Shown: piece by piece, positions 1 to 9,229 of the stretch
Layout of the letters: the number at the start of each line of letters is the position of its first letter
How positions within the stretch are numbered: position 1 is the first letter of the stretch
Origin: Flavobacterium luminosum
GTDB lineage: Bacteria > Bacteroidota > Bacteroidia > Flavobacteriales > Flavobacteriaceae
Reading direction: 5' to 3'
Length of the DNA stretch: 64,000 bases
NCBI RefSeq assembly: GCF_023635005.1
Contig: NZ_JAMLJM010000007.1
Coordinates: forward strand, 85,698 to 149,697
Program-made: the position numbers and the translations under genes
Notes under the pieces: generated by a model
What the model was told of the DNA's origin: nothing
What the model saw: the letters and a program-made list of their open reading frames with translations, nothing else
The model's database searches: none

Positions 1-1515
1 TTCGGTATTTTTATTTTGATAACTCAAAAAATCGGCATGAGCAAATTTCTTCAAAGCCACTTGTGTAGAATCTTCCACGGTATTGTCTGAAATTAACAAA
101 AACATTTGCAGCGCATCGTTTGCGATTAACTGTGACGTAGAGGATTTCAGAACTTTAAACTGTTGTTGTGCCCATGTAAAATCACCTTTGTAGTAACTTG
201 CTTTTGCCATTTTTAAACTCGACTGATGGCCGATGGCATCGTTTGCCAATTCTTCTTCAACCTGAGCATAATAGATAATCGCCTGATTGAATTTTTCATT
301 CAACAATAAAATATCCGCCAATTCTAATTTCACTTCCGCTCTTTGATACGGATTTAGTGAAAATGCTAAAGCATTAGTCAAACCAATTCTTGCTTCTTCA
401 ATTTTTTTCAAATAAAAAGCTTCAAAATGAGCTTTTAAAATCTGTAACTGTACCGTGTTTGCGGATGTTCCGTATTGTTGCAATAACTGATCTGTTTTTT
501 GTGAAATAACCGGATAGTCCGAAGGTGTAGCGTTTTCAATATCCAATTTTAACAATGCATAATTCACATCGATAAGAATATCCGTTTGCTGTGAATTTTC
601 TAAGACAAATTCTAAAATCTCTCGCTGGGTATCCTTTTCATTTTCCTGAGCAACTAAATGTGCTAAAGCTAGAATATTGTTGAAATTATCCGGATTACGT
701 CTGTAAATGGCTTTTTCTTGAATAAAGGCTTTGGCGTACTCTTTTTGTTGTACGAAAAACCAACTCATGAATTCATTCCAAAATAAGTCCTGATTTTTTT
801 GAGTTCTTATCAATAATGCTTTTCGAAGTTGTTCCGCAAAACTTTTACTGTGGTCTTCTATCAAAAAACGATTCAACTGGTTTTGTACCAAAAGTAAATT
901 ATTGGGGAATTTATAGGCATAATCCAATAGCGCATCAATCATTAAATCGAATTTTCCTAATTGCCCTTGCAATAAGGCCGTTTGATAATCGAAATTAATT
1001 TCCGGATTTAATTTCTGTCCTAAACTATACGCATCAATTGCTTGTTGTACCAATACTTTATTTTCGAATTCACGGGCAACAGCGTAAACATAATTCGGGT
1101 TTTCGTTGATTTTTTGTAGCGCGATAGTATAATTTTTTTGCGCTTTATCTAACTGATTTTGCAATTGATAATTATACCCTAATTCGACATACAATTGTGG
1201 TTGTTTGGTTCTATCCAGTTTCGATTTGATAGCATTTTCAGCTTTTTCGTAATTTTTAAGTTGTTGGTAACAACCTATCAATTTCTGAAAATATTGATTA
1301 CTATTGGGCTGTACACGCAACAGTTCTTCATAAATGATTACGGCTTTATCAAATTCACCTCGATCGTAATAATTTTGCGCCAAGTATTCATTCCCTATTC
1401 TTTGCTGTGGTTGTTGTTCTTGGGACTTTCCTCCTGGAGGTGGAGTTACAGTGAAAGTTTGCGAAAAAACCGCACCAAAAAACATCAGAAATATTATCTT
1501 GATAAAAACTCTCAT
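1..1515 (-). CDS. Exported TPR-repeat protein (partial, C-terminus beyond window)
   Basis: The reading frame is open from an ATG at 1515 leftward to the window edge, giving 505 visible residues. It begins with a hydrophobic signal peptide (about residues 1-20, ending FGAVFSQ), then a short Pro/Gly/Gln-rich stretch, then almost continuous helical repeats of about 34 residues with TPR spacing (for example EYLAQNYYDRGEFDKAVIIYEE near the N-terminus, and LELADILLLNEKFNQAIIYYAQ near the visible end). TPR arrays are protein-interaction scaffolds; this one should be periplasmic or surface-attached. It lies 100 bases after serS on the same strand, separated by a hairpin terminator. The partner and exact role are not visible. 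Confident as a TPR protein, not as to function. Confidence 0.8.
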   Translation of the reverse strand, partial: MRVFIKIIFLMFFGAVFSQTFTVTPPPGGKSQEQQPQQRIGNEYLAQNYYDRGEFDKAVIIYEELLRVQPNSNQYFQKLIGCYQQLKNYEKAENAIKSKLDRTKQPQLYVELGYNYQLQNQLDKAQKNYTIALQKINENPNYVYAVAREFENKVLVQQAIDAYSLGQKLNPEINFDYQTALLQGQLGKFDLMIDALLDYAYKFPNNLLLVQNQLNRFLIEDHSKSFAEQLRKALLIRTQKNQDLFWNEFMSWFFVQQKEYAKAFIQEKAIYRRNPDNFNNILALAHLVAQENEKDTQREILEFVLENSQQTDILIDVNYALLKLDIENATPSDYPVISQKTDQLLQQYGTSANTVQLQILKAHFEAFYLKKIEEARIGLTNALAFSLNPYQRAEVKLELADILLLNEKFNQAIIYYAQVEEELANDAIGHQSSLKMAKASYYKGDFTWAQQQFKVLKSSTSQLIANDALQMFLLISDNTVEDSTQVALKKFAHADFLSYQNKNTE

Positions 1516-1519
1516 CCCT

Positions 1520-1568
1520 AGTAAAAAACAATGTACTAAGGTAGCAATAATTTTGCCACTTTAGTACA
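1520..1568 (-). terminator. Intrinsic terminator after serS
   Basis: Arms at 1532-1547 and 1553-1568 pair over 16 positions (two are G-U on the minus-strand RNA) around a 5-base loop. On the minus strand the stem is followed by a run rich in T (TTGTTTTTTAC). It ends serS transcription only about 5 bases before the next gene's ATG, so it could also act as an attenuator for the TPR gene. Confidence 0.7.
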
Positions 1569-1615
1569 TTTTATGGTTTTGTTTGAAATTAAATCTAATC
1601 TACTTTAACTGCTTA

Positions 1616-2887
1616 TTAGTTAATAATGTCGAAACCTGTATATTTTCTTAGCACTTCAGGAATAACAATACCTTCTGGTGTTTGATAATTCTCTATAATA
1701 CCTGCCAAAACACGTGGCAAAGCCAATGAACTTCCGTTTAAAGTATGGGCTAATTGTGTCTTTCCGTCTTTTCCTTTGAAACGTAATTTCAATCGGTTAG
1801 CTTGGAATGTTTCAAAGTTTGACACCGATGAAATTTCTAACCAACGATCTTGTGCTGTAGAAAATACTTCAAAATCATAAGTCAAAGCCGAAGCAAAGCC
1901 CATATCACCGCCACACAAACGCAATACACGGAACGGTAATTTTAATTCACGCATGATCTCTTTAACGTGTTCTACCATGCCGTTTAATGCTTCATGAGAA
2001 GAATCTGGATGCTCAATACGAACGATTTCTACTTTATCGAATTGGTGTAAACGATTTAACCCACGCACGTGTGCTCCCCATGAACCTGCTTCGCGACGGA
2101 AACATGGTGTGTATCCAGTGGCTAAAATAGGCAAATCGCTTTCCTGAAGAATCACATCACGGTAAATATTGGTCACAGGAACTTCAGCCGTCGGAATAAG
2201 ATACAAATCGTCTTTGGCATCGTGGTACATTTGACCGTCTTTATCCGGCAACTGTCCTGTACCATAAGCAGAAGCTTCATTAACCAAATGCGGTACTTGA
2301 AATTCTTGGTAACCAGCATCTGTGTTTTTATCTAAAAAGTAAGAAATAAGCGCTCGTTGTAATTTGGCTCCTTTCCCTTTGTAAACTGGAAAACCCGGTG
2401 CCGTAATTTTAGTTCCTAATTCGAAATCGATGATATCGTATTTCTTAATTAATTCCCAATGCGGTAAAGCTCCTTCGTGCAAAACCGGAATATCTCCTTC
2501 TTGATGTACATTCAGATTGTCATCAGCCGATTTTCCTTCCGGAACAATATCTGCTGGAGTATTTGGTAATTTATATAATTCATTCGTTAAGGCTTCCGAA
2601 AGAGTATTTAACGTTTCGGTTAATTCTTTACTTTTATCACGTAACTGAGTCGTTTTTTCTTTTAAAATTTCGGCTTTTGCCTTTTCTCCGGATTTCATTA
2701 AACCACCTATGTCTTTGGATAATTTATTGGATTCAGCTAAAATATTATCCAATTCAACTTGTGTGGCACGGCGTTTTTCGTCCAATGCAATTACAGAATC
2801 AACGATAGCGGTAGCATCAAAATTTCTTTTGGCTAAAGCCTTGATCACTTCTTCTCTTTTTTCTCTAATAACTGCTATTTGTAACAT
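1616..2887 (-). CDS. serS: Seryl-tRNA synthetase
   Basis: Charges tRNA-Ser (and tRNA-Sec where present) with serine in the cytoplasm. The N-terminal 110 residues form the long antiparallel coiled-coil tRNA-binding arm. The class II catalytic core follows, with motif 2 at about residues 262-285 (FRREAGSWGAHVRGLNRLHQ) and motif 3 at about 385-404 (LNGSSLALPRVLAGIIENYQ). The start is set at the ATG at 2887 (MLQIAVIREKREEV), giving 423 residues, the usual length. An upstream in-frame start at 2920 is rejected because a consensus -7 box (2909-2916) lies downstream of it. Essential housekeeping gene. Confidence 0.97.
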   Translation of the reverse strand: MLQIAVIREKREEVIKALAKRNFDATAIVDSVIALDEKRRATQVELDNILAESNKLSKDIGGLMKSGEKAKAEILKEKTTQLRDKSKELTETLNTLSEALTNELYKLPNTPADIVPEGKSADDNLNVHQEGDIPVLHEGALPHWELIKKYDIIDFELGTKITAPGFPVYKGKGAKLQRALISYFLDKNTDAGYQEFQVPHLVNEASAYGTGQLPDKDGQMYHDAKDDLYLIPTAEVPVTNIYRDVILQESDLPILATGYTPCFRREAGSWGAHVRGLNRLHQFDKVEIVRIEHPDSSHEALNGMVEHVKEIMRELKLPFRVLRLCGGDMGFASALTYDFEVFSTAQDRWLEISSVSNFETFQANRLKLRFKGKDGKTQLAHTLNGSSLALPRVLAGIIENYQTPEGIVIPEVLRKYTGFDIIN

Positions 2888-2908
2888 GACATAAATTTTA
2901 TACAATCG

Positions 2909-2916
2909 CAAATTTA
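2909..2916 (-). promoter_or_regulatory. serS promoter, -7 box TAAATTTG
   Basis: On the minus strand the octamer TAAATTTG matches the Bacteroidota -7 consensus TAnnTTTG, about 22 bases before the serS ATG at 2887. A TTTG at 2932-2935 lies 15 bases upstream, a little closer than the usual 17-23. It decides the serS start. Confidence 0.6.
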
Positions 2917-2978
2917 GCAATTAGAGCCTTGCAAACCCATAAAAACAAAAATTTATTTAATTTGAATATAAATTAGTT

Positions 2979-3028
2979 AATAATGATTATTTTTAACCTT
3001 AGATTAAAACAATTTTTATGATTATCAT
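2979..3028 (+). promoter_or_regulatory. Fur/Zur-like dyads upstream of the RND efflux locus
   Basis: Two AT-rich palindromes precede the 3044 gene: AATAATGATTATT (2979-2991) and ATGATTATCAT (3018-3028). They share the octamer ATGATTAT 35 bases apart. The second, extended to ATGATTATCATTAT, differs at one position from the corresponding part of the classical Fur box (GATAATGATAATCATTATC). It abuts the -7 box at 3031, a repressor-like position. Binding by a Fur-family protein is inferred. Confidence 0.5.
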
Positions 3029-3030
3029 TA

Positions 3031-3038
3031 TACCTTTG
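3031..3038 (+). promoter_or_regulatory. Promoter -7 box TACCTTTG
   Basis: Perfect TAnnTTTG match only 5 bases before the ATG at 3044. Initiation 5-7 bases past the box would give an essentially leaderless mRNA, unless translation begins later, for example at the internal ATG at 3077. No clear -33 element is seen. Confidence 0.55.
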
Positions 3039-3043
3039 CTATA

Positions 3044-3427
3044 ATGAAAAAATGGTTTTGTATATCTTTCCTAGTAATGTATTTGTTTTCAATGACAGAA
3101 TTGCATCAGTTATTGAAAGCTCCTTTACTGATAGAACATTACTTTGAACACCAATCGAAAGATGAACAGCTGGATTTAATTACTTTCTTAGAAATTCATT
3201 ACTTAAATGGAGATCAGATTGATGCGGATTATGAGAAAGACATGAAACTCCCTTTCAAGTCCTTTCAAGACAATCATCCTAGTGTTGTGGTAACAATTCC
3301 TCAGGATCCTTATAATTTAAATTTCGCCCCTGTAATAGAATATCCTAAACAGCCTTACATTCAGAAAAGTCAGGTGTTGTATTCTAATTACTTTTCTTCC
3401 ATCTGGCAACCGCCTAAAATAGCTTAA
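3044..3427 (+). CDS. Small exported hypothetical protein of the metal-efflux locus
   Basis: Encodes 127 residues with a Lys-Lys start and a hydrophobic N-terminal segment (WFCISFLVMYLFSM), suggesting a signal peptide or membrane anchor. The remainder is acidic with several His (TELHQLL, IEHYFEHQ, LEIHYLNGD) and ends in a Pro/Tyr-rich tail. I recognise no named domain. It precedes the RND pump by 67 bases on the same strand and probably shares its promoter, so a periplasmic accessory or metal-sensing role is an inference from position and His content. The start leaves almost no leader after the -7 box; an internal ATG at 3077 would remove most of the signal segment and is less likely. Confidence 0.65.
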   Translation: MKKWFCISFLVMYLFSMTELHQLLKAPLLIEHYFEHQSKDEQLDLITFLEIHYLNGDQIDADYEKDMKLPFKSFQDNHPSVVVTIPQDPYNLNFAPVIEYPKQPYIQKSQVLYSNYFSSIWQPPKIA

Positions 3428-3494
3428 TCGTTGTATTGGTTAATGACTTTATAAAAGTCTGAAAAATATATTTTTACGATTAAACTTATTACTT

Positions 3495-6400
3495 ATGTTA
3501 AATAAAATCATCGAGTTTTCTGTAAAGAATAAACTCATAGTGGCATTGTTTACCTTTATGCTTATTGGCTTTGGTATTTACAATGTACAAAAATTACCTA
3601 TTGATGCTGTTCCTGATATCACAAACAATCAGGTACAAGTAATTACCGTTGCGCCTTCTTTTGGGGCAACCGATATTGAACGATTGGTTACTTTCCCTAT
3701 TGAACAAGCCAACAACAATATTCCTGGATTAAAAGAAATCAGAAGTTTTTCCCGTTTTGGATTATCCCTTGTGACTATCGTATTTGAAGATGACGTTGAC
3801 GTTTATTGGGCAAGACAACAAGTAGCCGAACGCTTACAAATGGTACAGAGTCAATTGCCGCAAGGTATGGGTTCTCCTCAACTTGGACCCGTTTCTACCG
3901 GTTTAGGAGAAATTTACCAATATGTAGTTCGTGCCAAAGAAGGTTATGAATCGAAATACAACGAAACCGAATTAAGAACGATTCAGGATTGGATCATTAA
4001 ACGACAATTATCGGGCGTTAAAGGGGTAGCCGAAGTGAGTAGTTTTGGAGGTAAATTAAAACAGATTGAAATCAGTATTCAACCTAACAAACTAAATGCT
4101 TTAGGTGTTACCATCAATGATGTTTTTGACGCTCTGGAAAAAAACAATCAAAATACCGGTGGAGCCTATATAGAAAAAGAAGCGTCAGTTCTTTTCATTA
4201 GAAGTGAAGGCTTATTAAAATCTAAAGAAGATATAGAAAATATCGCTGTAACCACCTCTAAATCGGGTATTCCTTTATTATTGAAAGACGTAGCTCAAGT
4301 CAACATAGGATTTGCCACTCGTTACGGAGCCATGTGTTATAATGACAAAGGTGAAGTTTCCGGAGCTGTTGTAATGATGCTTAAAGGAGCCAACAGTAGC
4401 GAAGTAATTAAAAACGTTAAAGACCGTATTGCTCAAATTCAAAAAACATTACCTGAAGGCGTAGTCATTGAACCGTTTCTTGACCGAACAAAAATGGTTA
4501 ACAATGCCATTCATACCGTAGAAAAGAATTTGATAGAAGGTGCTTTGATCGTTGTTTTCGTTCTAGTACTTTTTCTAGGTAACTTACGCGCCGGGTTTTT
4601 AGTAGCTTCGGTAATTCCTTTAGCGATGTTATTTGCCATCATCATGATGAATCTTTTCGGGGTGAGTGGTAATTTAATGAGTTTGGGTGCCTTAGATTTT
4701 GGACTAATTGTAGACGGTGCCGTAATTATTGTTGAAGCCGTAATTCATCACATCTTTATTTACCAAAAGAAAAAAGATGCTCCAGCTTTAACCCAAGAAG
4801 GTTTGGATCAGGAAGTAACTTCCTCTGCCAAAAAAATGATGAACAGTGCCGTTTTTGGACAAATCATCATTTTAATGGTGTACTTACCTATTTTCACCTT
4901 ACAAGGTATCGAAGGAAAAATGTTTAAACCAATGGCACAAACCGTAGCTTTTGCTCTAATTGGCGCCTTTATTCTTTCCTTGACTTACATCCCAATGATG
5001 AGTACTTTGGTTTTGAAAAACATTAAACACAATCCTAAAAGTTTTTCAGAACGTATGATTGCTTATCTGGAGAGAATTTATAAAATAAGACTAGAACAAG
5101 CTTTACACCACAAAAAGAAAATTCTTGTAGGTACTTTGACTGCTTTTGCTGGTTCGCTTGTAATCATGTCTTTTTTAGGTGGAGAATTTATCCCCGCTCT
5201 TGAGGAAGGTGATTTTGCAGTAGATACGCGTGTATTGACTGGAAGTAATATTTCAACCACCATAGCATCAACCCAAAAAGCAGCACACATCTTAAAAACC
5301 AGATTCCCGGAAGTGGAAAAAGTAGTCACAAAGATTGGTAGTGGTGAAGTGCCTACAGATCCAATGCCAATGGAAGCGAGCGACATGATGGTAATTCTGA
5401 AAGACAAAAGCGAATGGACTTCTGCTTCTAACTTCAAAGAATTATCAGAAAAGATGAGCGAAGCCTTAAAAGATGTACCAGGTATTACCGTTGGATTCCA
5501 ATACCCGGTTCAAATGCGATTCAACGAATTAATGACGGGAGCTCGACAAGATGTTGTTTGTAAGATTTTTGGAGAAGATCTTGATACTTTAGCCAAATAT
5601 GCCGATAAATTAGGTAAAGTGGCTCACAGTATTAAAGGAACCAAAGACTTATACGTAGAACCTATAGGAGGAATGCCTCAAGTAGTATTAGAATATAACA
5701 GACCTGCAATTGCTCAGTACCGATTAAACATTTCGGATGTTAATAAAATAGTCAACACCTCATTTGCTGGTCAAACTACTGGGTTGTTATTTGAAGGTGA
5801 AAAACGTTTCGACATCGTTGTAAAATTAGATGCCAACGCTAAACAAAATATCGATGACATCAAAAACCTTTTAATCCCTACGCCCTCGGGATCACAAATT
5901 CCATTATACCTAGTAGCAGATGTGAAAATTATCAGTGGTCCTAACCAAATTCAACGTGAGGATACCAAACGAAGAATTGTGGTAGGCTTCAATGCCGATC
6001 GTGACGTACAAAGTTTAGTAGGCGAATTACAAAAGAAAGTAGAGAGTACTATAAAATTCCCTGAAGGATATTATGTTACTTATGGTGGGAGTTTTGAGAA
6101 CTTAAACGAAGCCAAAAATCGATTGATGATTGCTGTCCCTCTTTCTTTATTGATGATCTTTTTTATGTTATACTTTGCTTTCAAATCGGTAAAACAAGCC
6201 TTACTCATTTATTCTGCTATTCCACTATCTATGATTGGAGGAATAATTTTCTTAGCTTTACGAGGAATGCCATTCAGTATCAGTGCCGGAATTGGATTTA
6301 TTGCACTATTTGGTGTAGCCGTACTTAACGGTATTGTACTAATCGCGGAATTTAATAGTCAAAAAGCAAGCGGTTTAACCGACTTGAAACAAATTATCAT

Positions 6401-7829
6401 GAACGGAACACAAAACAGATTACGTCCTATCCTGATGACTGCTTTGGTAGCTTCACTGGGTTTTTTACCTATGGCACTAAGTAACGGATCAGGCGCCGAG
6501 GTACAACGTCCTTTGGCAACCGTAGTAATCGGTGGATTATTGGTAGCAACGTTTTTAACCCTATTCTTACTCCCTATTTTATACACCTATTTTGAAAATT
6601 GGTCTGGTTTTTCATTCAAGAAAAATAAAACCAATCTGACCATTATTACTCTATTAATTGGATTTTCAGGATTTAGTCAAAATCCTATTACGTTAGAAAC
6701 GGCATTAAAAATAGCCACAGAGAATAATTTGACCTTAAAAACTGAAAAACAAAAGGTTGAAGCGAGTAAAGTCCTCATCAAATCAGCCCGTGAGGTTCCG
6801 CCAGTGACAATTAGTGGAGAAGTAGGCCAACTAAATAGTGCTTATACCGACAACAAATTTGGTGTAAGCCAAAATATTAGTTTCCCTTTTGTGAATGCTA
6901 AGAAAAAACAATTGCTGCAAGAACAAGCCAAAGGAGCAGAACTATATTATAAGTTATCAGAAAATGAACTAAAAAAAGCAGTGACGCAAACCTATTATGA
7001 TTTGTCAAATGTGATTGAAAAAGAAAAAGTTTACGTAACTATCGATTCAATTTACGGTGAATTCCTGACTAAAGCAGCGCTCAGACTTCGTTTAGGGGAA
7101 TCGAACCATATTGAAAAATCTTCTGCTCAATTGCAAAAGTCGAAAATTGTGGCGGAGTTGAACAAACTCAAAGAAGAAAAAAATCAGTTACAATTGCATT
7201 TTATCTATTTATTGCAATCGGAAGAACAATACCTTCCCATAGCTAGAGATTTTAAAATTGGTTCTTTCAACAGTAATGAATTTGTTACCAAAAATATCTT
7301 CTCAGACATCATTGAGCAAGAAAAAAAAACCAATAAATCCGAAATTTCAGCGCAAAAAGCTCAATTAATCCCAGAGATTTCTGTAGGTGTTTTTAGTACG
7401 ACTATGAAAGGAATGGGTGCCGATGATAAATTATATGGCAGCAGTGATCGCTTTAATTCTTTTCAAGTAAACTTAGGTCTTCCTATATTTAATGGCAGCA
7501 ACAAAGCTCGCAGAGAAGCATTACAAATTCATCAAGAGATTTTAGGAACTCAATCGGAAATTCAAAAGCAACAATTGCAAAATCAATACGATGTCTTTTT
7601 GAAAAAATACAATAACGATTTGGTTTTAATCAAAAGTTATGAAGAAGAAGTTTTACCAGAAGCAAAATTAATTGCCAATTCTGCCAACAAACAATTCTTC
7701 AATGGTGAAATTAACTTTTTAGAATGGTCGGTTCTCATGAATCAAGCACAAGAAGTAAAAATAAATTATTTGAACACCATCAAATCCTATAACGACAACA
7801 TCATTCAAGTTTTATACTTTAAATCATAA
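3495..7829 (+). CDS. CusA/CzcA-type RND metal efflux pump fused to TolC-like outer membrane factor
   Basis: This 1444-residue protein joins two parts of a tripartite exporter. Residues 1 to about 1035 are a complete HME-RND pump: TM1 near the start, two large periplasmic loops, and the proton-relay segment DFGLIVDGAVIIVE with D401, D407 and E414, equivalent to the essential D402/D408/E415 of CzcA. The TDPMPMEASDMM region is typical of the metal-pumping branch. Residues about 1040-1062 look like a signal peptide: Lys-rich, hydrophobic, then GFSGFSQ. Residues about 1063-1444 form an OMF helical-barrel domain (ITLETALKIATENN, later FQVNLGLPIFNGSNKARR). Normal CusA is about 1040 residues. The adaptor follows after 2 bases. 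The substrate (Cu/Ag versus Zn/Co/Cd) cannot be read securely. Confidence 0.93.
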   Translation: MLNKIIEFSVKNKLIVALFTFMLIGFGIYNVQKLPIDAVPDITNNQVQVITVAPSFGATDIERLVTFPIEQANNNIPGLKEIRSFSRFGLSLVTIVFEDDVDVYWARQQVAERLQMVQSQLPQGMGSPQLGPVSTGLGEIYQYVVRAKEGYESKYNETELRTIQDWIIKRQLSGVKGVAEVSSFGGKLKQIEISIQPNKLNALGVTINDVFDALEKNNQNTGGAYIEKEASVLFIRSEGLLKSKEDIENIAVTTSKSGIPLLLKDVAQVNIGFATRYGAMCYNDKGEVSGAVVMMLKGANSSEVIKNVKDRIAQIQKTLPEGVVIEPFLDRTKMVNNAIHTVEKNLIEGALIVVFVLVLFLGNLRAGFLVASVIPLAMLFAIIMMNLFGVSGNLMSLGALDFGLIVDGAVIIVEAVIHHIFIYQKKKDAPALTQEGLDQEVTSSAKKMMNSAVFGQIIILMVYLPIFTLQGIEGKMFKPMAQTVAFALIGAFILSLTYIPMMSTLVLKNIKHNPKSFSERMIAYLERIYKIRLEQALHHKKKILVGTLTAFAGSLVIMSFLGGEFIPALEEGDFAVDTRVLTGSNISTTIASTQKAAHILKTRFPEVEKVVTKIGSGEVPTDPMPMEASDMMVILKDKSEWTSASNFKELSEKMSEALKDVPGITVGFQYPVQMRFNELMTGARQDVVCKIFGEDLDTLAKYADKLGKVAHSIKGTKDLYVEPIGGMPQVVLEYNRPAIAQYRLNISDVNKIVNTSFAGQTTGLLFEGEKRFDIVVKLDANAKQNIDDIKNLLIPTPSGSQIPLYLVADVKIISGPNQIQREDTKRRIVVGFNADRDVQSLVGELQKKVESTIKFPEGYYVTYGGSFENLNEAKNRLMIAVPLSLLMIFFMLYFAFKSVKQALLIYSAIPLSMIGGIIFLALRGMPFSISAGIGFIALFGVAVLNGIVLIAEFNSQKASGLTDLKQIIMNGTQNRLRPILMTALVASLGFLPMALSNGSGAEVQRPLATVVIGGLLVATFLTLFLLPILYTYFENWSGFSFKKNKTNLTIITLLIGFSGFSQNPITLETALKIATENNLTLKTEKQKVEASKVLIKSAREVPPVTISGEVGQLNSAYTDNKFGVSQNISFPFVNAKKKQLLQEQAKGAELYYKLSENELKKAVTQTYYDLSNVIEKEKVYVTIDSIYGEFLTKAALRLRLGESNHIEKSSAQLQKSKIVAELNKLKEEKNQLQLHFIYLLQSEEQYLPIARDFKIGSFNSNEFVTKNIFSDIIEQEKKTNKSEISAQKAQLIPEISVGVFSTTMKGMGADDKLYGSSDRFNSFQVNLGLPIFNGSNKARREALQIHQEILGTQSEIQKQQLQNQYDVFLKKYNNDLVLIKSYEEEVLPEAKLIANSANKQFFNGEINFLEWSVLMNQAQEVKINYLNTIKSYNDNIIQVLYFKS

Positions 7830-7831
7830 TC

Positions 7832-8962
7832 ATGAAAACTATAAAAAACATATATCACCTATTTTTTGCTGCAATAGTTTTAGCTTCTTGCGGACAAAAA
7901 ACAGAAACAGCGGAAAACAAAGAAGCTACAAACGAATTTGAGGTAGTTTTGACAGAAAATCAATTGAAAAATTCAAAAATTGAATTGGGAACATTGGACC
8001 AAAAACCGGTTTCCAATACTATTAAGGTCAACGGAAAAATTACTTTGGCACCAGAAGCAATAGCTACAATCAGCATGCCTTTGGGAGGCTATGTAAAAGC
8101 CATCAAAGTAATGCAAGGAATGAATGTTCGAAAAGGACAAGTTTTAGCTGTGGTTGAAGATCCTCAATACGTACAATTACAACAGGATTATCTGACTACT
8201 AGACAACAACTAACTTTCGCCAACAAAGATTTTAACCGACAAAAAGAGCTGAATGCCTCTAAAGCAGTTAGTGATAAAACCTATGAAATGGCGCAAAGCG
8301 AATTGGCGAAACAAAAAATCACGTTAAAATCATTAGAAGAAAAATTAAAACTTATAGGTGTTAACCCTTCAACTTTAACCGCAAATAACATTTCTAAATC
8401 TGTTTCCATCTATTCTCCTATCAACGGATTAGTATCTAAAGTAGAAATAAATTTAGGTAAATATGTTAACGCTTCCGATATGCTTTTCGAAGTTATCAAT
8501 AACCAGCATATGTTCTTAAAACTGAATGTATATGATAAAGATGCTTCAAATCTGTACATTGGTCAAAAAGTAACTGCATTTAGCAACAATACTTCGGACA
8601 GCTATAATACTTCTATTTTATATGTGAATAGAAATATTAACGAAGAAAATGCCGTGGAAGTGATTACCAAAATTAATAATGTTAACGGAAAACTGATCCC
8701 TGGAAATTATATGAATGCTGTCATCGAATCACAAAACAATAATGCTTTCGTTCTAAACAACGAGGCTATTGTGAATTTTGAAGACAAAAATTATGTGTTT
8801 GTTAGCGACAACAATACTACTTTTAGAATGATTGAAGTGGAAGTTGGTACAAAAATGAAAGACTACACCGAAATTAAAAATTCATCAGTGCTATCTAACA
8901 AAAAAGTAGTTGTTAAAGATGCCTATACCCTTCTAATGGTATTGAAAAACAAAGAAGAATAA
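7832..8962 (+). CDS. RND efflux periplasmic adaptor lipoprotein (CusB/CzcB family)
   Basis: Membrane-fusion protein of 376 residues linking pump and outer-membrane factor. The N-terminus is a lipoprotein signal with lipobox VLASC (Cys20), so it is anchored by lipid. The barrel-sandwich (lipoyl-like) halves are at about residues 75-110 (GGYVKAIKVMQGMNVRKGQVLAVVEDPQ) and 190-215 (YSPINGLVSKVEINLGKYVNASDMLFEV), flanking a coiled-coil hairpin at about 110-180. The beta-barrel domain follows. It starts 2 bases after the pump gene, so the two are translationally linked. No His-rich metal-binding tail is present. Confidence 0.93.
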   Translation: MKTIKNIYHLFFAAIVLASCGQKTETAENKEATNEFEVVLTENQLKNSKIELGTLDQKPVSNTIKVNGKITLAPEAIATISMPLGGYVKAIKVMQGMNVRKGQVLAVVEDPQYVQLQQDYLTTRQQLTFANKDFNRQKELNASKAVSDKTYEMAQSELAKQKITLKSLEEKLKLIGVNPSTLTANNISKSVSIYSPINGLVSKVEINLGKYVNASDMLFEVINNQHMFLKLNVYDKDASNLYIGQKVTAFSNNTSDSYNTSILYVNRNINEENAVEVITKINNVNGKLIPGNYMNAVIESQNNNAFVLNNEAIVNFEDKNYVFVSDNNTTFRMIEVEVGTKMKDYTEIKNSSVLSNKKVVVKDAYTLLMVLKNKEE

Positions 8963-8970
8963 AAACCTAA

Positions 8971-9082
8971 AGAGTGGTTTATCTGAAAAGGATCGACGAA
9001 ATATTTCTTCAATAGATTCGGTTCAACTGAAATGAGAAGAAAACGAAATTTTAAATGATCCAAAAGAGATAAACCACTTTTT
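8971..9082 (+). terminator. Long imperfect hairpin, probable terminator of the efflux operon
   Basis: Outer arms AGTGGTTTATCT (8973-8984) and its exact complement (9067-9078) enclose a nested series: GGATC/GATCC (8990-8994 with 9057-9061), TTTCTTC/GAAGAAA (9004-9010 with 9036-9042) and TTCGG/CTGAA near the tip. It ends in TTTTT, so it can terminate the efflux operon, but a stem spanning more than 100 bases is unusual. A second small stem (TATGCC/GGCATA, 9084-9103) follows. The rest of the gap to 9181 shows nothing further. Confidence 0.55.
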
Positions 9083-9181
9083 ATATGCCAATCCTTCGGC
9101 ATAAATCAAAACTCCCATTTTTTTCTTATTACAATAAAAAACAATGCCTTTTAGTTCAGGGATATACTTTTATTTGTTTAT

Positions 9182-9201
9182 TTTTTAGTCTAATCTAAAA
9201 A
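9182..9201 (+). promoter_or_regulatory. Candidate DtxR/MntR operator
   Basis: Inverted repeat TTTTTAG-N6-CTAAAAA (spacer TCTAAT) about 50 bases upstream of the regulator gene. It carries the TTAG...CTAA half-sites typical of DtxR-family operators. Its position before the regulator and ZIP genes suggests autoregulation by metal; binding is inferred. Confidence 0.45.
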
Positions 9202-9229
9202 TATTTTTTATTTATTTGTAATAAATATT

